DNA of 64,000 bases from Sinomonas sp. P10A9 (GTDB taxonomy: Bacteria > Actinomycetota > Actinomycetes > Actinomycetales > Micrococcaceae), in the NCBI RefSeq assembly GCF_041022165.1, contig NZ_CP163302.1, positions 1,798,001 to 1,862,000 on the forward strand. Direction: 5' to 3'. The number at the start of each line of letters is the position of its first letter. The stretch's first letter is position 1. A model generated the notes under the pieces. The model had not been told where the DNA came from and made no database searches. It saw only the letters and a program-made list of their open reading frames with translations. This document shows positions 28,460 through 37,920 of the stretch, in pieces. The translations under genes were made by a program, and so were the position numbers.

Positions 28460-29047
28460 ATGGACACTACGCCTGACGCCCCCGAGGCCAGTCCCGGGCG
28501 GCGACGACGCGCCGTCGTGCTCCTGGCCCTCATCGCGGTTGTCGCCTACATCGGCGACCAGCTGACCAAGCTGTGGGTCACGAGCACCATGGTCGAGGGA
28601 GAGCGGATCCCCGTTCTGCCGCCGCTGCTGCAGTGGTACTACATCCGTAACTCGGGCGCTGCGTTCTCCATCGGCGAGGGTGTGACCTGGGTCTTCACGA
28701 TCGTCATGACCGTCGTGTCCGTGGGCATCGTCATCTACTCCCGGAAGGTTCGCTCGCTGTGGTGGGGCGTCGCGCTCGGGCTTGTGCTCGGCGGAGCCCT
28801 CGGGAACCTGACGGACCGGCTGCTCCGTGAACCTTCCTTCGGCATGGGCCACGTCGTGGACTTCATCTCCCTGCCGAATTTCGCGATCTTCAATGTCGCC
28901 GACTCCGCCGTCGTGTGCGGCGTCGTGCTCGTGTGCCTTCTCACCTTGATGGGACTCTCGCCGGATGGCACGCGCCAAAGGCGCGAGAGCACGCCGCCCG
29001 ACGGCGCGCCGCAGGATGGGGCATCCACCGAAGGCGAGCATGACTGA
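28460..29047 (+). CDS. lspA: lipoprotein signal peptidase
   Basis: A 195-residue aspartic membrane peptidase with four helices that cleaves prolipoproteins after diacylglyceryl transfer. Catalytic aspartates are Asp134 in GHVVDFI and Asp148 in [20 protein letters not shown] and [11 protein letters not shown] are the other conserved boxes. ATG 28460 is preceded by GGAAAGAAG. The C-terminal 30 residues are polar and unconserved. The stop overlaps rluD by 8 nt. Its substrates include the lipoprotein at 5342. Confidence 0.95.
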   Translation: MDTTPDAPEASPGRRRRAVVLLALIAVVAYIGDQLTKLWVTSTMVEGERIPVLPPLLQWYYIRNSGAAFSIGEGVTWVFTIVMTVVSVGIVIYSRKVRSLWWGVALGLVLGGALGNLTDRLLREPSFGMGHVVDFISLPNFAIFNVADSAVVCGVVLVCLLTLMGLSPDGTRQRRESTPPDGAPQDGASTEGEHD

Positions 29048-29972
29048 ATCCGAGCACCTGCTCGTCCCGGAAGCGTTGACCGGGGCCCGGGCGGATGCCG
29101 TGCTCGCGGAGCTCCTCGGGCTCTCACGCTCCGCAGCGGCGGCACTGTTGTCCGGCGGGCACGTGCAGCTCGGCGGCAAGGCCGTGGCCAAGTCGGCCAA
29201 GCTGGGCGCCGGGGATGAGCTCGTCGTCGAGCGGCCGGAGACGCGTGACCCTCTGGAAGTAGTGGTGGAGACAGTGGACGGACTCGAGATCCTCATCGAC
29301 GACGAGGACTTCGTTGTCGTCGACAAGCCGGTAGGCGTCGCCGCCCACCCGTCACCCGGCTGGGTCGGCCCCACGGTGGTCGGGGGTCTCGCAGCAGCCG
29401 GCTACCGCATCTCCACGTCCGGGGCCCCCGAACGTGCGGGGATCGTGCACCGGTTGGACGTGGGTACTTCCGGGGCAATGGTCGTGGCCAAGACCGAGCA
29501 CGCCTACACGCTGCTCAAGCAGGCGTTCAAGGAGCGCACGGTCGAGAAGGTCTACCACGCGGTGGTCCAGGGGATCCCCGACCCGCTCGAGGGGACGATC
29601 GACGCCCCGATCGGCCGTCACCCGGGCTACGACTGGCGCTTCGCCGTGGTCGAGGACGGCCGCCCCTCCGTGACGCACTACGAGGTCCTCGAAGCCTTCG
29701 GGCGGGCAAGCCTGGTCGAGGTCCACCTTGAGACCGGCCGGACCCATCAGATCCGCGTCCACTTCTCAGCCTTGCACCATCCGTGCGCCGGGGACCTCAC
29801 CTACGGCGCGGATCCGCGCCTCGCTGCGGATCTGGGCCTCACGCGCCAGTGGCTCCACGCCTACCGGCTCGCCTTTGCGCACCCGCGCACGGGGGAGCGC
29901 GTTGAGGCTGTGAGTCCTTACCCGGCGGACCTCGAGTACGCCCTCGATGCTCTGCGCGAGGGGCGCGTGTAG
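29040..29972 (+). CDS. rluD: 23S rRNA pseudouridine synthase RluD-type
   Basis: A 310-residue RluA-family enzyme. An S4 RNA-binding domain (about residues 15-65, [29 protein letters not shown]) precedes the catalytic domain with HRLDVGTSG, whose Asp140 is the nucleophile. [14 protein letters not shown] and [12 protein letters not shown] are the other signatures. Which uridines it modifies (RluD targets 1911/1915/1917 in E. coli) is not proven by the sequence. ATG 29040 overlaps the lspA stop, giving the lspA-rluD pair seen in most actinobacteria. Confidence 0.93.
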   Translation: MTESEHLLVPEALTGARADAVLAELLGLSRSAAAALLSGGHVQLGGKAVAKSAKLGAGDELVVERPETRDPLEVVVETVDGLEILIDDEDFVVVDKPVGVAAHPSPGWVGPTVVGGLAAAGYRISTSGAPERAGIVHRLDVGTSGAMVVAKTEHAYTLLKQAFKERTVEKVYHAVVQGIPDPLEGTIDAPIGRHPGYDWRFAVVEDGRPSVTHYEVLEAFGRASLVEVHLETGRTHQIRVHFSALHHPCAGDLTYGADPRLAADLGLTRQWLHAYRLAFAHPRTGERVEAVSPYPADLEYALDALREGRV

Positions 29973-30031
29973 GTCTGCTCGGCGCGTTGACCGCTCCGGG
30001 CGCCGGGCCCTACGCTGACGGCGGAGGGAGC

Positions 30032-30649
30032 ATGATGGGACGCGCCTCAGACTTGGACAGCCCGCTGGGTCAGGATGATCTGTCGGTGCGCCGAGCGGCC
30101 AAGACGGCCATAGGCGCCGCAGGAGTCTGGCTGATCGGCATCGCTCCGATTCCCCGGGTCTACACCGAGCCCGACGCCGCCAAACGGCTCGAACTGCTGA
30201 AGGCGGGCCGGGTCGAGTGGGTGCTCGGCGAACATCTGGCGGCGGCGGGCACGGCCGCAGTCCCAGCCGCCTTCGCGCGCTTGGCGATCGCGCTCCCGGC
30301 CGGACGCGCCAAGAAGCTCGTCGCGGTCGCAGCGAGCGCCCTCCTCGCGGGAGCGCCGCTCTTCGTCTCGGAGATCGCCACGCGGACCTCCGACATTGAG
30401 TGGTTCGCGGCCCGCAGGGGCGCCCTGTGGCCCTTCAGAACGTATGCGTGGCTCCACGTCGTGGCCCTCGGCTCGCTCGCGGGAGCCCTCTGGTCGATGC
30501 CGGGCCACCGGAGGGAGGCGGCCGCCGTCGGACTCCTCGCGACCGGGACGGGAGCCGTGCTCGCACGCACCGGCGACGTGGTGCCGGCCGTGTTCTATCT
30601 CGGCGAGCAGATCGCCGCGGCGAGCTTGCTCAGGCGCAAGGCGGGCTGA
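30032..30649 (+). CDS. unknown membrane protein upstream of dnaE
   Basis: A 205-residue protein I do not recognise. ATG 30032 follows GGCGGAGGGAGC, a good ribosome site. The N-terminal ~65 residues include a hydrophobic patch (AAGVWLIGIAPIPRVY) and a charged segment with EPDAAKRLELLKAGRVEW. Four hydrophobic segments follow (about 68-86, 92-110, 138-156 and 160-200, the last weaker). The sequence is Ala/Leu-rich with normal codon bias, so it is a real gene. It may be transcribed with rluD (59-nt gap). No catalytic motif is visible. Confidence 0.7.
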   Translation: MMGRASDLDSPLGQDDLSVRRAAKTAIGAAGVWLIGIAPIPRVYTEPDAAKRLELLKAGRVEWVLGEHLAAAGTAAVPAAFARLAIALPAGRAKKLVAVAASALLAGAPLFVSEIATRTSDIEWFAARRGALWPFRTYAWLHVVALGSLAGALWSMPGHRREAAAVGLLATGTGAVLARTGDVVPAVFYLGEQIAAASLLRRKAG

Positions 30650-30654
30650 AGGCG

Positions 30655-30675
30655 CGACGGCGCGGGCCGCCGTCG
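30655..30675 (+). terminator. hairpin after the unknown membrane protein gene
   Basis: CGACGGC (30655-30661) pairs with GCCGTCG (30669-30675), loop 7 nt, just before the dnaE promoter. Modest stability and no T-run. Confidence 0.35.
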
Positions 30676-30705
30676 TGTCTCCCCGCACCCTCGTGGGGCG
30701 GCGCC

Positions 30706-30711
30706 TAGACT
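30706..30711 (+). promoter_or_regulatory. -10 element of dnaE, leaderless type
   Basis: TAGACT followed by 6 nt and the GTG start of dnaE; no ribosome site. Confidence 0.55.
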
Positions 30712-30717
30712 GGTGCG

Positions 30718-33700
30718 GTGACTTCCAGCGGTTCCTTCGTCCACCTCCACAACCACACCGAGTACTCGATGCTCGACGGCGCGGCGAGGCTCGGGGACCT
30801 GTTCAGCCACGCCGAGGAGCTGGGCATGAACGCCCTAGCGACCACCGACCACGGGTTCGTGTTCGGGGCGTTCGACTTCTGGAACAAGGCCAACAACGCC
30901 GGCATCAAGCCGATCGTCGGCGTCGAGGCCTATCTGACGCCGGGCACCGCACGCCAGGACAAGACCCGCGTGCGGTGGGGCGAGGGCGGTCGCGACGACG
31001 TCTCCGGTGCCGGTGCATACACGCACATGACGATGTGGGCCGAGACCACCGAGGGCATGCACAACCTCTTCCGCATGTCCTCACTCGCCTCGCTCGAGGG
31101 GTACCTCTACAAGCCCCGCATGGACCGGGATCTCCTGCAGACCTACGGCAAGGGTCTCATCGCGACGACCGGCTGCCCCTCAGGCGAGGTCCAGACGAAG
31201 CTGCGCCTGGGCCTGTACAGGGAGGCCCGCGAGGCCGCCGCGGAGTTCCGGGACATTTTCGGCGAGGGCAACTTCTTCTGCGAGCTCATGGATCACGGCC
31301 TGGACATCGAGCGGAACGTGCAGGCGGACCTCATCAAGCTCGCGAAGGACGTCGGCCTCCCGCTTGTCGCGACCAATGACCTCCACTACACGCATGCCGA
31401 GGACGCCTCGAGCCACGCGGCGCTTCTGTGCGTCCAGTCCGGCTCGGCCCTCGCGGATCCGAAGCGCTTCAAATTCGACGCGGACGAGTTCTACCTCAAG
31501 TCTCCGGCCGAGATGCGCGCGATCTTCGGCGACCACCCCGACGCCTGCGACAACACCCTGCTCATCGCGGAGCGTTGCGACGTGGGGTTCAACACCAAGG
31601 CCAGCTATATGCCCCGTTTCCCCTGCCCCGAGGGGGAGAACGAGGAGTCGTGGTTCGTCAAGGAGGTCGAGCGGGGACTGCACTACCGGTTCCCCGCGGG
31701 CATCCCGGACGAGGTCCGCAAGCAGGCCGAATACGAGATCGGCATCATCACCCAGATGGGCTTCCCCGGGTACTTCCTCGTGGTCGCGGACTTCATCAAC
31801 TGGGCCAAGGACAACGGCATCCGCGTGGGGCCGGGCCGTGGCTCGGGCGCTGGATCGATGGCCGCCTACGCGATGCGCATCACCGACCTCAACCCGCTCG
31901 CCCACGGGCTCATCTTCGAGCGCTTCCTCAATCCGGACCGCGTCTCGATGCCGGACTTCGACGTCGACTTCGATGATCGCCGCCGCTCCGAGGTCATCAA
32001 GTATGTGACCGAGAAGTACGGCGACGACCGCGTGGCCATGATCGTCACCTACGGCACCATCAAGGCCAAGCAGGCGCTCAAGGACTCCTCACGCGTGCTC
32101 GGCTACCCGTTCTCCGTGGGGGAGCGGCTCACGAAGGCCATGCCGCCGGACGTCATGGGCAAGGGCATGCCGCTTGCCGACATCCACAATCCCGAGGCGA
32201 AGCGGTACGGCGAGGCCGAGGAGATGCGGGAGCTCCTGCGCACGGACGCCGACTCGCAGCGCGTCTTCGAGACGGCCACCGGGCTCGAGGGCCTCAAGCG
32301 TCAGTGGGGCGTGCACGCGGCCGGCGTCATCATGTCCTCGCACCCGCTCATCGACATCGTGCCGATCATGCGCCGAGAGCAGGACGGCCAGGTCATCACG
32401 CAGTTCGATTACCCGACCTGCGAGGGCCTCGGCCTGATCAAGATGGACTTCCTCGGCCTGAGGAACCTGACGATCATCACGGATGCCCTCGACAACATCA
32501 AGGCCAACCAGGGCATCGACCTGGACCTTGAGCGGCTCGAGCTCGACGACGCCGCCTCGTACGAGCTGCTGGCCCGTGGCGACACCCTAGGCGTCTTCCA
32601 GCTCGACGGCGGCCCTATGCGCTCACTCCTGAAGCTCATGCGCCCCGACAACTTCGAGGACATCTCCGCCGTCCTGGCGCTCTACCGCCCGGGTCCGATG
32701 GGCGCGAACGCCCACACCAACTATGCGCTGCGCAAGACCAAGCAGCAGGAGATCACCCCGATCCACCCCGAGCTCGAGGAGCCCCTGCGGGACATCCTCA
32801 ACACGACCTACGGCCTGATCGTGTACCAGGAGCAGGTCATGGCCATTGCACAGAAGGTCGCGGGCTACTCGCTCGGCCAGGCAGACATCCTGCGCCGCGC
32901 GATGGGCAAGAAGAAGAAGTCGGAGCTGGACAAGCAGTTCGAGGGCTTCTCGGGCGGCATGCAGGACCGCGGCTATTCCGACGCCGCGGTCAAGGCCCTG
33001 TGGGACATCCTCCTGCCCTTCTCCGACTACGCGTTCAACAAGGCCCACTCGGCGGCCTACGGTGTGGTCTCGTACTGGACGGCGTACCTCAAGGCGCACT
33101 TCCCGGCCGAGTACATGGCGGCACTGCTCACGTCGGTGGGCGACGACAAGGACAAGTCGGCGATGTACCTCAACGAGTGCCGGCACATGGGCATCACGGT
33201 CCTCCCGCCGGACGTCAACGAGTCCTCCCTCAACTTCACCCCGGTCGGGAAGGACATCCGCTTCGGCATGGGTGCCATCCGCAACGTGGGGGCCAACGTG
33301 GTGCACGCGATGGTTGGTGCACGCGAGGAGAAGGGCGCCTTCGCGGGGTTCTCCGACTTCCTCACGAAGGTCCCGGCCGTGGTCTGCAACAAGCGCACCA
33401 TCGAGTCGCTGGTCAAGGCCGGCGCCTTCGATTCCCTCGGCCACGCGCGCCGGTCCCTCGCGATGATCCATGAGGAGGCCGTCGACGCCGTCATCACCCT
33501 CAAGCGCAACGAGGCCAACAACCAGTTCGACCTCTTCAGCGCTTTCGGGGCCGCTGAGGGCGACCCCGGCGCCGGTCTCGCGGTGGAGGTCCCGGACCTC
33601 CCCGAGTGGGAGAAGAAGGACAAACTCGCCTTCGAGCGGGACATGCTGGGCCTCTACGTCTCGGACCACCCGCTTCAAGGGCTCGAGGGCGTGCTCTCGC

Positions 33701-34251
33701 AGCACGCGGAGGCCGGGATCAACACGCTCATCGCGGATGAGGGTCCGGGCGACGGCTCGATCGTCACCATCGCAGGTATGATCACGTCGCTTTCCCGGCG
33801 CATCGCCAAGTCGAGCGGCAACGCCTACGCGCGGGCGGAGATCGAAGACCTCGGAGCGTCGATCGAGGTCATGTTCTTCGGCCAGGTGTACGGCCCGATC
33901 TCCGCGATCCTCGCCGAGGACCTCATTGTGGTGGTCAAGGGTCGGCTCCAGCGGCGGGATGACGGCGCGGTGACCCTCAATGCGATGGAACTGACCGTCC
34001 CCGACCTCTCGGACGCGACCGGCGGCCCCGTGGTCATCAGCATGCCCACCCACAAGGCCACCGAGCGTGTGGTCACCCAGCTCGGGGATGTCCTGAAGAC
34101 CCACCCTGGCCACAACGAGGTTCAGCTGAGGCTCCAGGGGACGCGCAGCATCGAGGTCATGCGGCTCGGCGTGCACCTGCGCGTCAACCCCAACCCGGCG
34201 CTGTTCGGTGACCTCAAGGTCCTCCTCGGCCCAGCGTGCCTCGATGCCTGA
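30718..34251 (+). CDS. dnaE: DNA polymerase III alpha subunit (replicative)
   Basis: A 1177-residue replicative polymerase. The N-terminal PHP domain starts FVHLHNHTEYSMLDGAARL, with the metal-binding His residues kept; actinobacterial DnaE1 uses this domain for proofreading. The polymerase core has GPGRGSGAGSMAAYAM and the catalytic PDFDVDFDD (residues 412-420). QWGVHAAGVIMS, the fingers, a helix-hairpin-helix region and a C-terminal OB fold (IVTIAGMITSLSRR) follow. The size fits the essential DnaE1 and not the mutasome DnaE2. It starts with GTG in a leaderless arrangement. The last 8 nt overlap the next gene. Confidence 0.97.
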   Translation: MTSSGSFVHLHNHTEYSMLDGAARLGDLFSHAEELGMNALATTDHGFVFGAFDFWNKANNAGIKPIVGVEAYLTPGTARQDKTRVRWGEGGRDDVSGAGAYTHMTMWAETTEGMHNLFRMSSLASLEGYLYKPRMDRDLLQTYGKGLIATTGCPSGEVQTKLRLGLYREAREAAAEFRDIFGEGNFFCELMDHGLDIERNVQADLIKLAKDVGLPLVATNDLHYTHAEDASSHAALLCVQSGSALADPKRFKFDADEFYLKSPAEMRAIFGDHPDACDNTLLIAERCDVGFNTKASYMPRFPCPEGENEESWFVKEVERGLHYRFPAGIPDEVRKQAEYEIGIITQMGFPGYFLVVADFINWAKDNGIRVGPGRGSGAGSMAAYAMRITDLNPLAHGLIFERFLNPDRVSMPDFDVDFDDRRRSEVIKYVTEKYGDDRVAMIVTYGTIKAKQALKDSSRVLGYPFSVGERLTKAMPPDVMGKGMPLADIHNPEAKRYGEAEEMRELLRTDADSQRVFETATGLEGLKRQWGVHAAGVIMSSHPLIDIVPIMRREQDGQVITQFDYPTCEGLGLIKMDFLGLRNLTIITDALDNIKANQGIDLDLERLELDDAASYELLARGDTLGVFQLDGGPMRSLLKLMRPDNFEDISAVLALYRPGPMGANAHTNYALRKTKQQEITPIHPELEEPLRDILNTTYGLIVYQEQVMAIAQKVAGYSLGQADILRRAMGKKKKSELDKQFEGFSGGMQDRGYSDAAVKALWDILLPFSDYAFNKAHSAAYGVVSYWTAYLKAHFPAEYMAALLTSVGDDKDKSAMYLNECRHMGITVLPPDVNESSLNFTPVGKDIRFGMGAIRNVGANVVHAMVGAREEKGAFAGFSDFLTKVPAVVCNKRTIESLVKAGAFDSLGHARRSLAMIHEEAVDAVITLKRNEANNQFDLFSAFGAAEGDPGAGLAVEVPDLPEWEKKDKLAFERDMLGLYVSDHPLQGLEGVLSQHAEAGINTLIADEGPGDGSIVTIAGMITSLSRRIAKSSGNAYARAEIEDLGASIEVMFFGQVYGPISAILAEDLIVVVKGRLQRRDDGAVTLNAMELTVPDLSDATGGPVVISMPTHKATERVVTQLGDVLKTHPGHNEVQLRLQGTRSIEVMRLGVHLRVNPNPALFGDLKVLLGPACLDA

Positions 34252-34897
34252 GGCGACGCCAGTGCCCGATGCAGCTGAGCCCGATGCAGGTGGGCCGGAT
34301 GTGATTCCGGTCCCTGATGCGACTCCGCAGCCCGAGGGCGCCTCTGAGCTCGCTGCCGCGCCGGTTCTCGTGCCCGATACCCTGTCCAGGCCCGTGCCCG
34401 GCCTCGTGCCCGGCGCCGCACCCGACCCCCGGCAGGGCGGCTCCAGAGATGAACGCCGTTCTCTCCTGAGGTGGACGGTGTTCCCGGTCCTCGCTGGGCT
34501 CGTCCTCGGGACCGTCTGGGTAGTCGCCGCACCCGGTGGCCTCCTCTACGGCTTGGGAACCGAGTACGCCGCGTGGGATGAGCGGGATCTCGTGTTCGCG
34601 GGGCTCGGCCTCATCGCGGGACTCGCGATCGCCGTCGTGCTCGCCGCGACGCGCCGCCGCGTCGGCCTGCCGAATCGCGGCCTCGCCGCCCTGGCGGGGA
34701 GCGTCCTCGGATCCCTTGCGGCCTGGGGCACGGGAGTCGGGCTCGGGCGAGTCCTCGGGGCACGTGGCGTGAGCGCGTCCGTGGCCGAGTCGGCGTTCGG
34801 CCTGCAGGCCGTGAGTTCGCTCGCCGTGTGGCCGTGCGTCGTGGCCCTCATGGTGCTGGCCCTCACGACCCTCTGGTGGGCGCCGCCCCGCGAGTGA
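34244..34897 (+). CDS. membrane protein, DUF2567-like
   Basis: A 217-residue protein whose ATG overlaps the dnaE stop by 8 nt. The first ~75 residues are acidic and rich in Pro/Val/Ala, with loose repeats of the type PVPDA. Four transmembrane helices follow (about 85-105, 124-144, 153-172, 188-210). The arrangement AGLVLGTVWVVAAPGG, then a GLGLIAGLAIAVV helix, an arginine-rich loop, a glycine-rich helix and a final LAVWPCVVALMVLALTTLWW resembles the actinobacterial DUF2567 family, but I cannot confirm that by eye. Function is unknown. Coupling to dnaE is probably only transcriptional. Confidence 0.65.
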   Translation: MPEATPVPDAAEPDAGGPDVIPVPDATPQPEGASELAAAPVLVPDTLSRPVPGLVPGAAPDPRQGGSRDERRSLLRWTVFPVLAGLVLGTVWVVAAPGGLLYGLGTEYAAWDERDLVFAGLGLIAGLAIAVVLAATRRRVGLPNRGLAALAGSVLGSLAAWGTGVGLGRVLGARGVSASVAESAFGLQAVSSLAVWPCVVALMVLALTTLWWAPPRE

Positions 34898-34912
34898 CGG
34901 CGCTGGCGCCGG

Positions 34913-34918
34913 TAGACT
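34913..34918 (+). promoter_or_regulatory. -10 element of hisD, leaderless type
   Basis: TAGACT, the same hexamer as at dnaE, followed by 6 nt and the GTG start of hisD. Confidence 0.55.
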
Positions 34919-34924
34919 GGACCG

Positions 34925-36322
34925 GTGACTTCCGCCGCTACCACCGCTTCCTCGCCTGCCTTCCGCACGATCGACCTGCGGGGCCACGCCCTCGGCCTCG
35001 CCGAACTGCGCGCGGCAGTTCCACGCCTCACGGCGGGCGATGGGGCGAGCGTGGAGGAGGCCGTCCGGGGCATCATCTCGCAGGTCCGGGGGAGCGGCTT
35101 CTCCGCTCTCACCGCGCTGGCTGCGAAGTTCGACAGCGTCCGGCAGCGCCACCCACGCGTCCCCGCCGAGGCCATCTCCGGTGCTCTTGCGGGGCTCGAT
35201 CCCGAGGTCCGCGCCGCCCTCGAGGAATCCATTGCGAGGGCGCGGAGCTTCGCCGCGGCCCAGGTCCCGGCTGACGTCACCGTCCACCCCGCTCAGGGCG
35301 CCTCGGTTACCCAGCGGTGGGTGCCGGTCGGCCGTGTGGGCCTGTACGTCCCCGGCGGGCTCGCCGTATACCCCTCGAGCGTCGTCATGAACGTCGTCCC
35401 GGCACAGGCCGCGGGTGTTGCCTCCATCGCGCTGGCCTCGCCGCCGCAGAAGGACAACGACGGGCTCCCGCACCCCACGATCCTCGCCGCCGCCGCCCTG
35501 CTGGGCATCGACGAGGTCTACGCGATCGGCGGCGCCCAGGCGATCGTGACCTTCGCCTACGGGATTCCGGCTGCACACGACGACGCGGGCGAGCTTCCCG
35601 CGATTGCCCCGGTGGACGTCGTGACCGGACCGGGGAACATCTTCGTTGCGACGGCCAAGAGGCTCGTCAAGGGGGTCGTCGGCATCGATGCCGAGGCCGG
35701 CCCGACCGAGATCGCGATACTCGCCGATGCTGGCGCCCGGCCCGAGTTCGTCGCGGCGGACCTTATCAGCCAGGCCGAGCACGATCCCCGCGCGGGCAGC
35801 GTTCTCGTGACCGATTCGCCGGAGCTGGCTGACCGTGTCCGAGAACAGCTTGCCGTGCTCGCAGCCCGGACGAAGCACCGGGACCGCGTGGTCGAGGCGC
35901 TGTCCGGGGAGCAGTCCGGCGTCGTGCTCGTGGACACCCTGGACGCCGGCATTGCGGTGTGCGATGCCTACGCCGCCGAGCACCTTGAGATCATGACGGC
36001 AGACGCGCCGGCCATCGCCGCACGCATCCGCAACGCCGGCGCGATCTTCGTCGGCGACTACAGCCCGGTGAGCCTCGGCGACTACTGTGCCGGCTCCAAC
36101 CATGTGCTGCCGACCTCGGGAACCGCCGCGTTCTCTTCGGGCCTGAACGTCACGACGTTCCTGCGCGCGATCCAGATCATCGACTATTCGGAGCCGGCCC
36201 TCTCCGGCGTCGCGCGGCACATCCGCAGCCTCTCCGACGCCGAGGACCTTCCGGCGCACGGCGACGCCGTCGAGGTCCGGTTCGCTGACGCTCTCCGGCT
36301 CTCTGGCCCTCCGGCTCTCTGA
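34925..36322 (+). CDS. hisD: histidinol dehydrogenase
   Basis: A 465-residue zinc- and NAD-dependent enzyme that oxidises L-histidinol to L-histidine in two steps, the end of histidine synthesis. Landmarks: [94 protein letters not shown] and [13 protein letters not shown], which carry the zinc ligands and catalytic His/Glu. No other his gene is adjacent; in many actinobacteria hisD heads a his operon, so this is a separated copy. The final residues (RLSGPPAL) are encoded by a small tandem repeat that continues past the stop. Leaderless GTG start. Confidence 0.95.
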   Translation: MTSAATTASSPAFRTIDLRGHALGLAELRAAVPRLTAGDGASVEEAVRGIISQVRGSGFSALTALAAKFDSVRQRHPRVPAEAISGALAGLDPEVRAALEESIARARSFAAAQVPADVTVHPAQGASVTQRWVPVGRVGLYVPGGLAVYPSSVVMNVVPAQAAGVASIALASPPQKDNDGLPHPTILAAAALLGIDEVYAIGGAQAIVTFAYGIPAAHDDAGELPAIAPVDVVTGPGNIFVATAKRLVKGVVGIDAEAGPTEIAILADAGARPEFVAADLISQAEHDPRAGSVLVTDSPELADRVREQLAVLAARTKHRDRVVEALSGEQSGVVLVDTLDAGIAVCDAYAAEHLEIMTADAPAIAARIRNAGAIFVGDYSPVSLGDYCAGSNHVLPTSGTAAFSSGLNVTTFLRAIQIIDYSEPALSGVARHIRSLSDAEDLPAHGDAVEVRFADALRLSGPPAL

Positions 36323-36336
36323 CCCCCGGCTCTCTG
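36295..36336 (+). repeat. three-copy tandem repeat at the hisD stop
   Basis: CCGGCTCTCTG occurs at 36295, 36311 and 36326 (periods 16 and 15 nt). The first copy and most of the second encode the end of HisD; the stop codon straddles the end of the second copy. It looks like a slippage expansion. Confidence 0.75.
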
Positions 36337-36365
36337 AGGATCTCTGGACCGCAGACAACGACTGA

Positions 36366-36403
36366 CCCCTACACATAGTGGCGGGCTGTACTACATCTTG
36401 TGG
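36366..36403 (+). promoter_or_regulatory. tandem NrdR boxes before nrdR
   Basis: Two sites fit the NrdR core CwAnATnTwG: CTACATCTTG (36391-36400) matches fully, and CTACACATAG (36369-36378) has one mismatch. With three flanking bases each they span 36366-36381 and 36388-36403. Their 22-bp spacing is two helical turns, as expected for tandem NrdR boxes. They lie just upstream of the nrdR -35. Confidence 0.6.
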
Positions 36404-36410
36404 TCTGCCC

Positions 36411-36440
36411 TTGTGGTCCGGGCTGCCGTGTCAGTACTAT
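36411..36440 (+). promoter_or_regulatory. nrdR promoter, leaderless type
   Basis: TTGTGG (36411-36416), 18-nt spacer, TACTAT (36435-36440), then 7 nt to the GTG start of nrdR. CTTGTGGTC is repeated at 36397 and 36410. Confidence 0.6.
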
Positions 36441-36447
36441 TGAGGCC

Positions 36448-36909
36448 GTGTACTGCCCGTTCTGCCGCAATCCCGATTCCCGCGTCGTCGACAGCCGCCT
36501 CCAAGATGACGGCTCGGCGATCCGGCGCCGTCGGCAGTGCCCCGAGTGCGGCCGGCGTTTCACGACGATGGAGACCACGAGCCTCACGGTGCTCAAGCGT
36601 TCGGGCGCAGGCGAGCCGTTCAGCCGCTCCAAGGTGATCACGGGTGTCCGGAAGGCCTGCAAGGGCCGCCCCGTGACCGACGACGACCTTGCGCTGCTCG
36701 CCCAGGAGGTCGAGGAGACCATCAGGGCCGCCGGCTCCGCCGAGATCCGGGCCCAAGAGATCGGCCTCGCGATCCTCGGCCCCCTCAAGAAACTGGACCA
36801 GGTCGCCTACCTGCGGTTCGCGAGCGTCTACCAGGACTTCGAGTCGCTTTCCGACTTCGAGGACGCGATCGGTGTCCTTCGGGCCGAGCAGGCGGCGGCC
36901 TCGGCCTAA
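36448..36909 (+). CDS. nrdR: ribonucleotide reductase repressor NrdR
   Basis: A 153-residue regulator. The N-terminal zinc ribbon has Cys3 and Cys6 (CPFC) with Cys31 and Cys34 (CPEC). An ATP-cone follows (about 46-136, [25 protein letters not shown]), which senses ATP/dATP and switches DNA binding. NrdR represses ribonucleotide reductase genes through paired boxes. GTG 36448 starts at the conserved [17 protein letters not shown]; an upstream in-frame start at 36400 falls in the promoter and is rejected. The tandem boxes at 36366-36403 suggest it represses itself. No nrd structural gene is in the window. Confidence 0.95.
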   Translation: MYCPFCRNPDSRVVDSRLQDDGSAIRRRRQCPECGRRFTTMETTSLTVLKRSGAGEPFSRSKVITGVRKACKGRPVTDDDLALLAQEVEETIRAAGSAEIRAQEIGLAILGPLKKLDQVAYLRFASVYQDFESLSDFEDAIGVLRAEQAAASA

Positions 36910-36982
36910 CGCGTCCAGAGACAGATTCCGGGGAATGGCCGCGCTATGGACCGGGTCCGCTGACTCAGGCCTTCTGGGATGA

Positions 36983-37033
36983 GCGCGACGCCGCGGGGCC
37001 CGGACACGCTGTCCGGGCCCCGCGGCGTCGCGC
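36983..37033. terminator. 23-bp perfect hairpin between nrdR and ppgK
   Basis: Bases 36983-37005 pair without mismatch with 37011-37033 around ACGCT. The stem is almost entirely G/C. It sits between convergent genes, 11 nt from the ppgK stop, and likely terminates both. Confidence 0.75.
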
Positions 37034-37044
37034 GTCACAAGCGG

Positions 37045-37848
37045 CTACTCCGCGAGCTTGTAGTGGATGGCCACCTGAAGCGCGGCCCCCACGATCCCGG
37101 CCTCGTTCTTGAGCTTCGCCGGCACGATCGGTGTGCGCAGCTTGAGCAGCGGCAGGTACTCGTCTGACCGCTTGGAGATTCCGCCGCCTACGATGAAGAG
37201 CTCGGGGGAGAAGAGGAACTCGACGTGCGAGAAGTAGCGCTGCAGCAGGACGGCGTACTCCTCCCAGCTGAGCCCATCGCGTTCCCGCGCGACGGCCGAG
37301 GCCTTCGTCTCGGCGTCGTGCCCGTCGATCTCGATGTGCCCCAGTTCGGCGTTCGGCACGAGCTTGCCGTCGAACACGAAGGCCGAGCCGATGCCCGTGC
37401 CGAGCGTGATGACGAGGACGGTCCCGTCCACGCCCTCGCCGGCGCCGTAGCGCACTTCCGCGAGGCCTGCGGCGTCTGCGTCGTTGATGACCTCGACAGG
37501 GCGGCCGAGGCGCTCGGTGAAGTGCTTGTCCACCTCGTAGTCGATCCAGGACTTGTCGACGTTCGCCGCGGAGCGGGCCACGCCGTGCAGGATGATCGCG
37601 GGGAACGTCACGCCGACTGGGGTATCGGCGTCGGGCGCGCCCTCGCGGCCGCTGAGTTTCTCGACGATCTCGGCCACGACGTCCGCCACGGCCTCGGGGG
37701 TCGATGGCTGCGGCGTGTCGATGCGGTACCGCTCGCCGACGAGCTTGCCCTTCTTCAGGTCGACGATGCCTCCCTTGATCCCGGTGCCGCCGATGTCGAT
37801 GCCGATGACGGTCTGCGGGGACTTGCTCTTCTTCTCGCTCTTGGCCAT
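37045..37848 (-). CDS. ppgK: polyphosphate glucokinase
   Basis: A 267-residue ROK-family kinase that phosphorylates glucose with inorganic polyphosphate (and often ATP), typical of actinobacteria. [26 protein letters not shown] is the phosphate-1 loop with the ppgK-type following segment. [44 protein letters not shown] and [32 protein letters not shown] contain the catalytic Asp and sugar-binding residues. The basic N-terminus [10 protein letters not shown] is extra. Transcribed leftward, with GAGAGGG before the ATG. Polyphosphate use is inferred from the subfamily. Confidence 0.93.
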   Translation of the reverse strand: MAKSEKKSKSPQTVIGIDIGGTGIKGGIVDLKKGKLVGERYRIDTPQPSTPEAVADVVAEIVEKLSGREGAPDADTPVGVTFPAIILHGVARSAANVDKSWIDYEVDKHFTERLGRPVEVINDADAAGLAEVRYGAGEGVDGTVLVITLGTGIGSAFVFDGKLVPNAELGHIEIDGHDAETKASAVARERDGLSWEEYAVLLQRYFSHVEFLFSPELFIVGGGISKRSDEYLPLLKLRTPIVPAKLKNEAGIVGAALQVAIHYKLAE

Positions 37849-37920
37849 GCGTTGCCCTCTCGCGGGGTAAGGGTGGGTGAGGCGGTTCTGGGGTGAGGCA
37901 GGTGAAGCTGGGCGGTTCGT

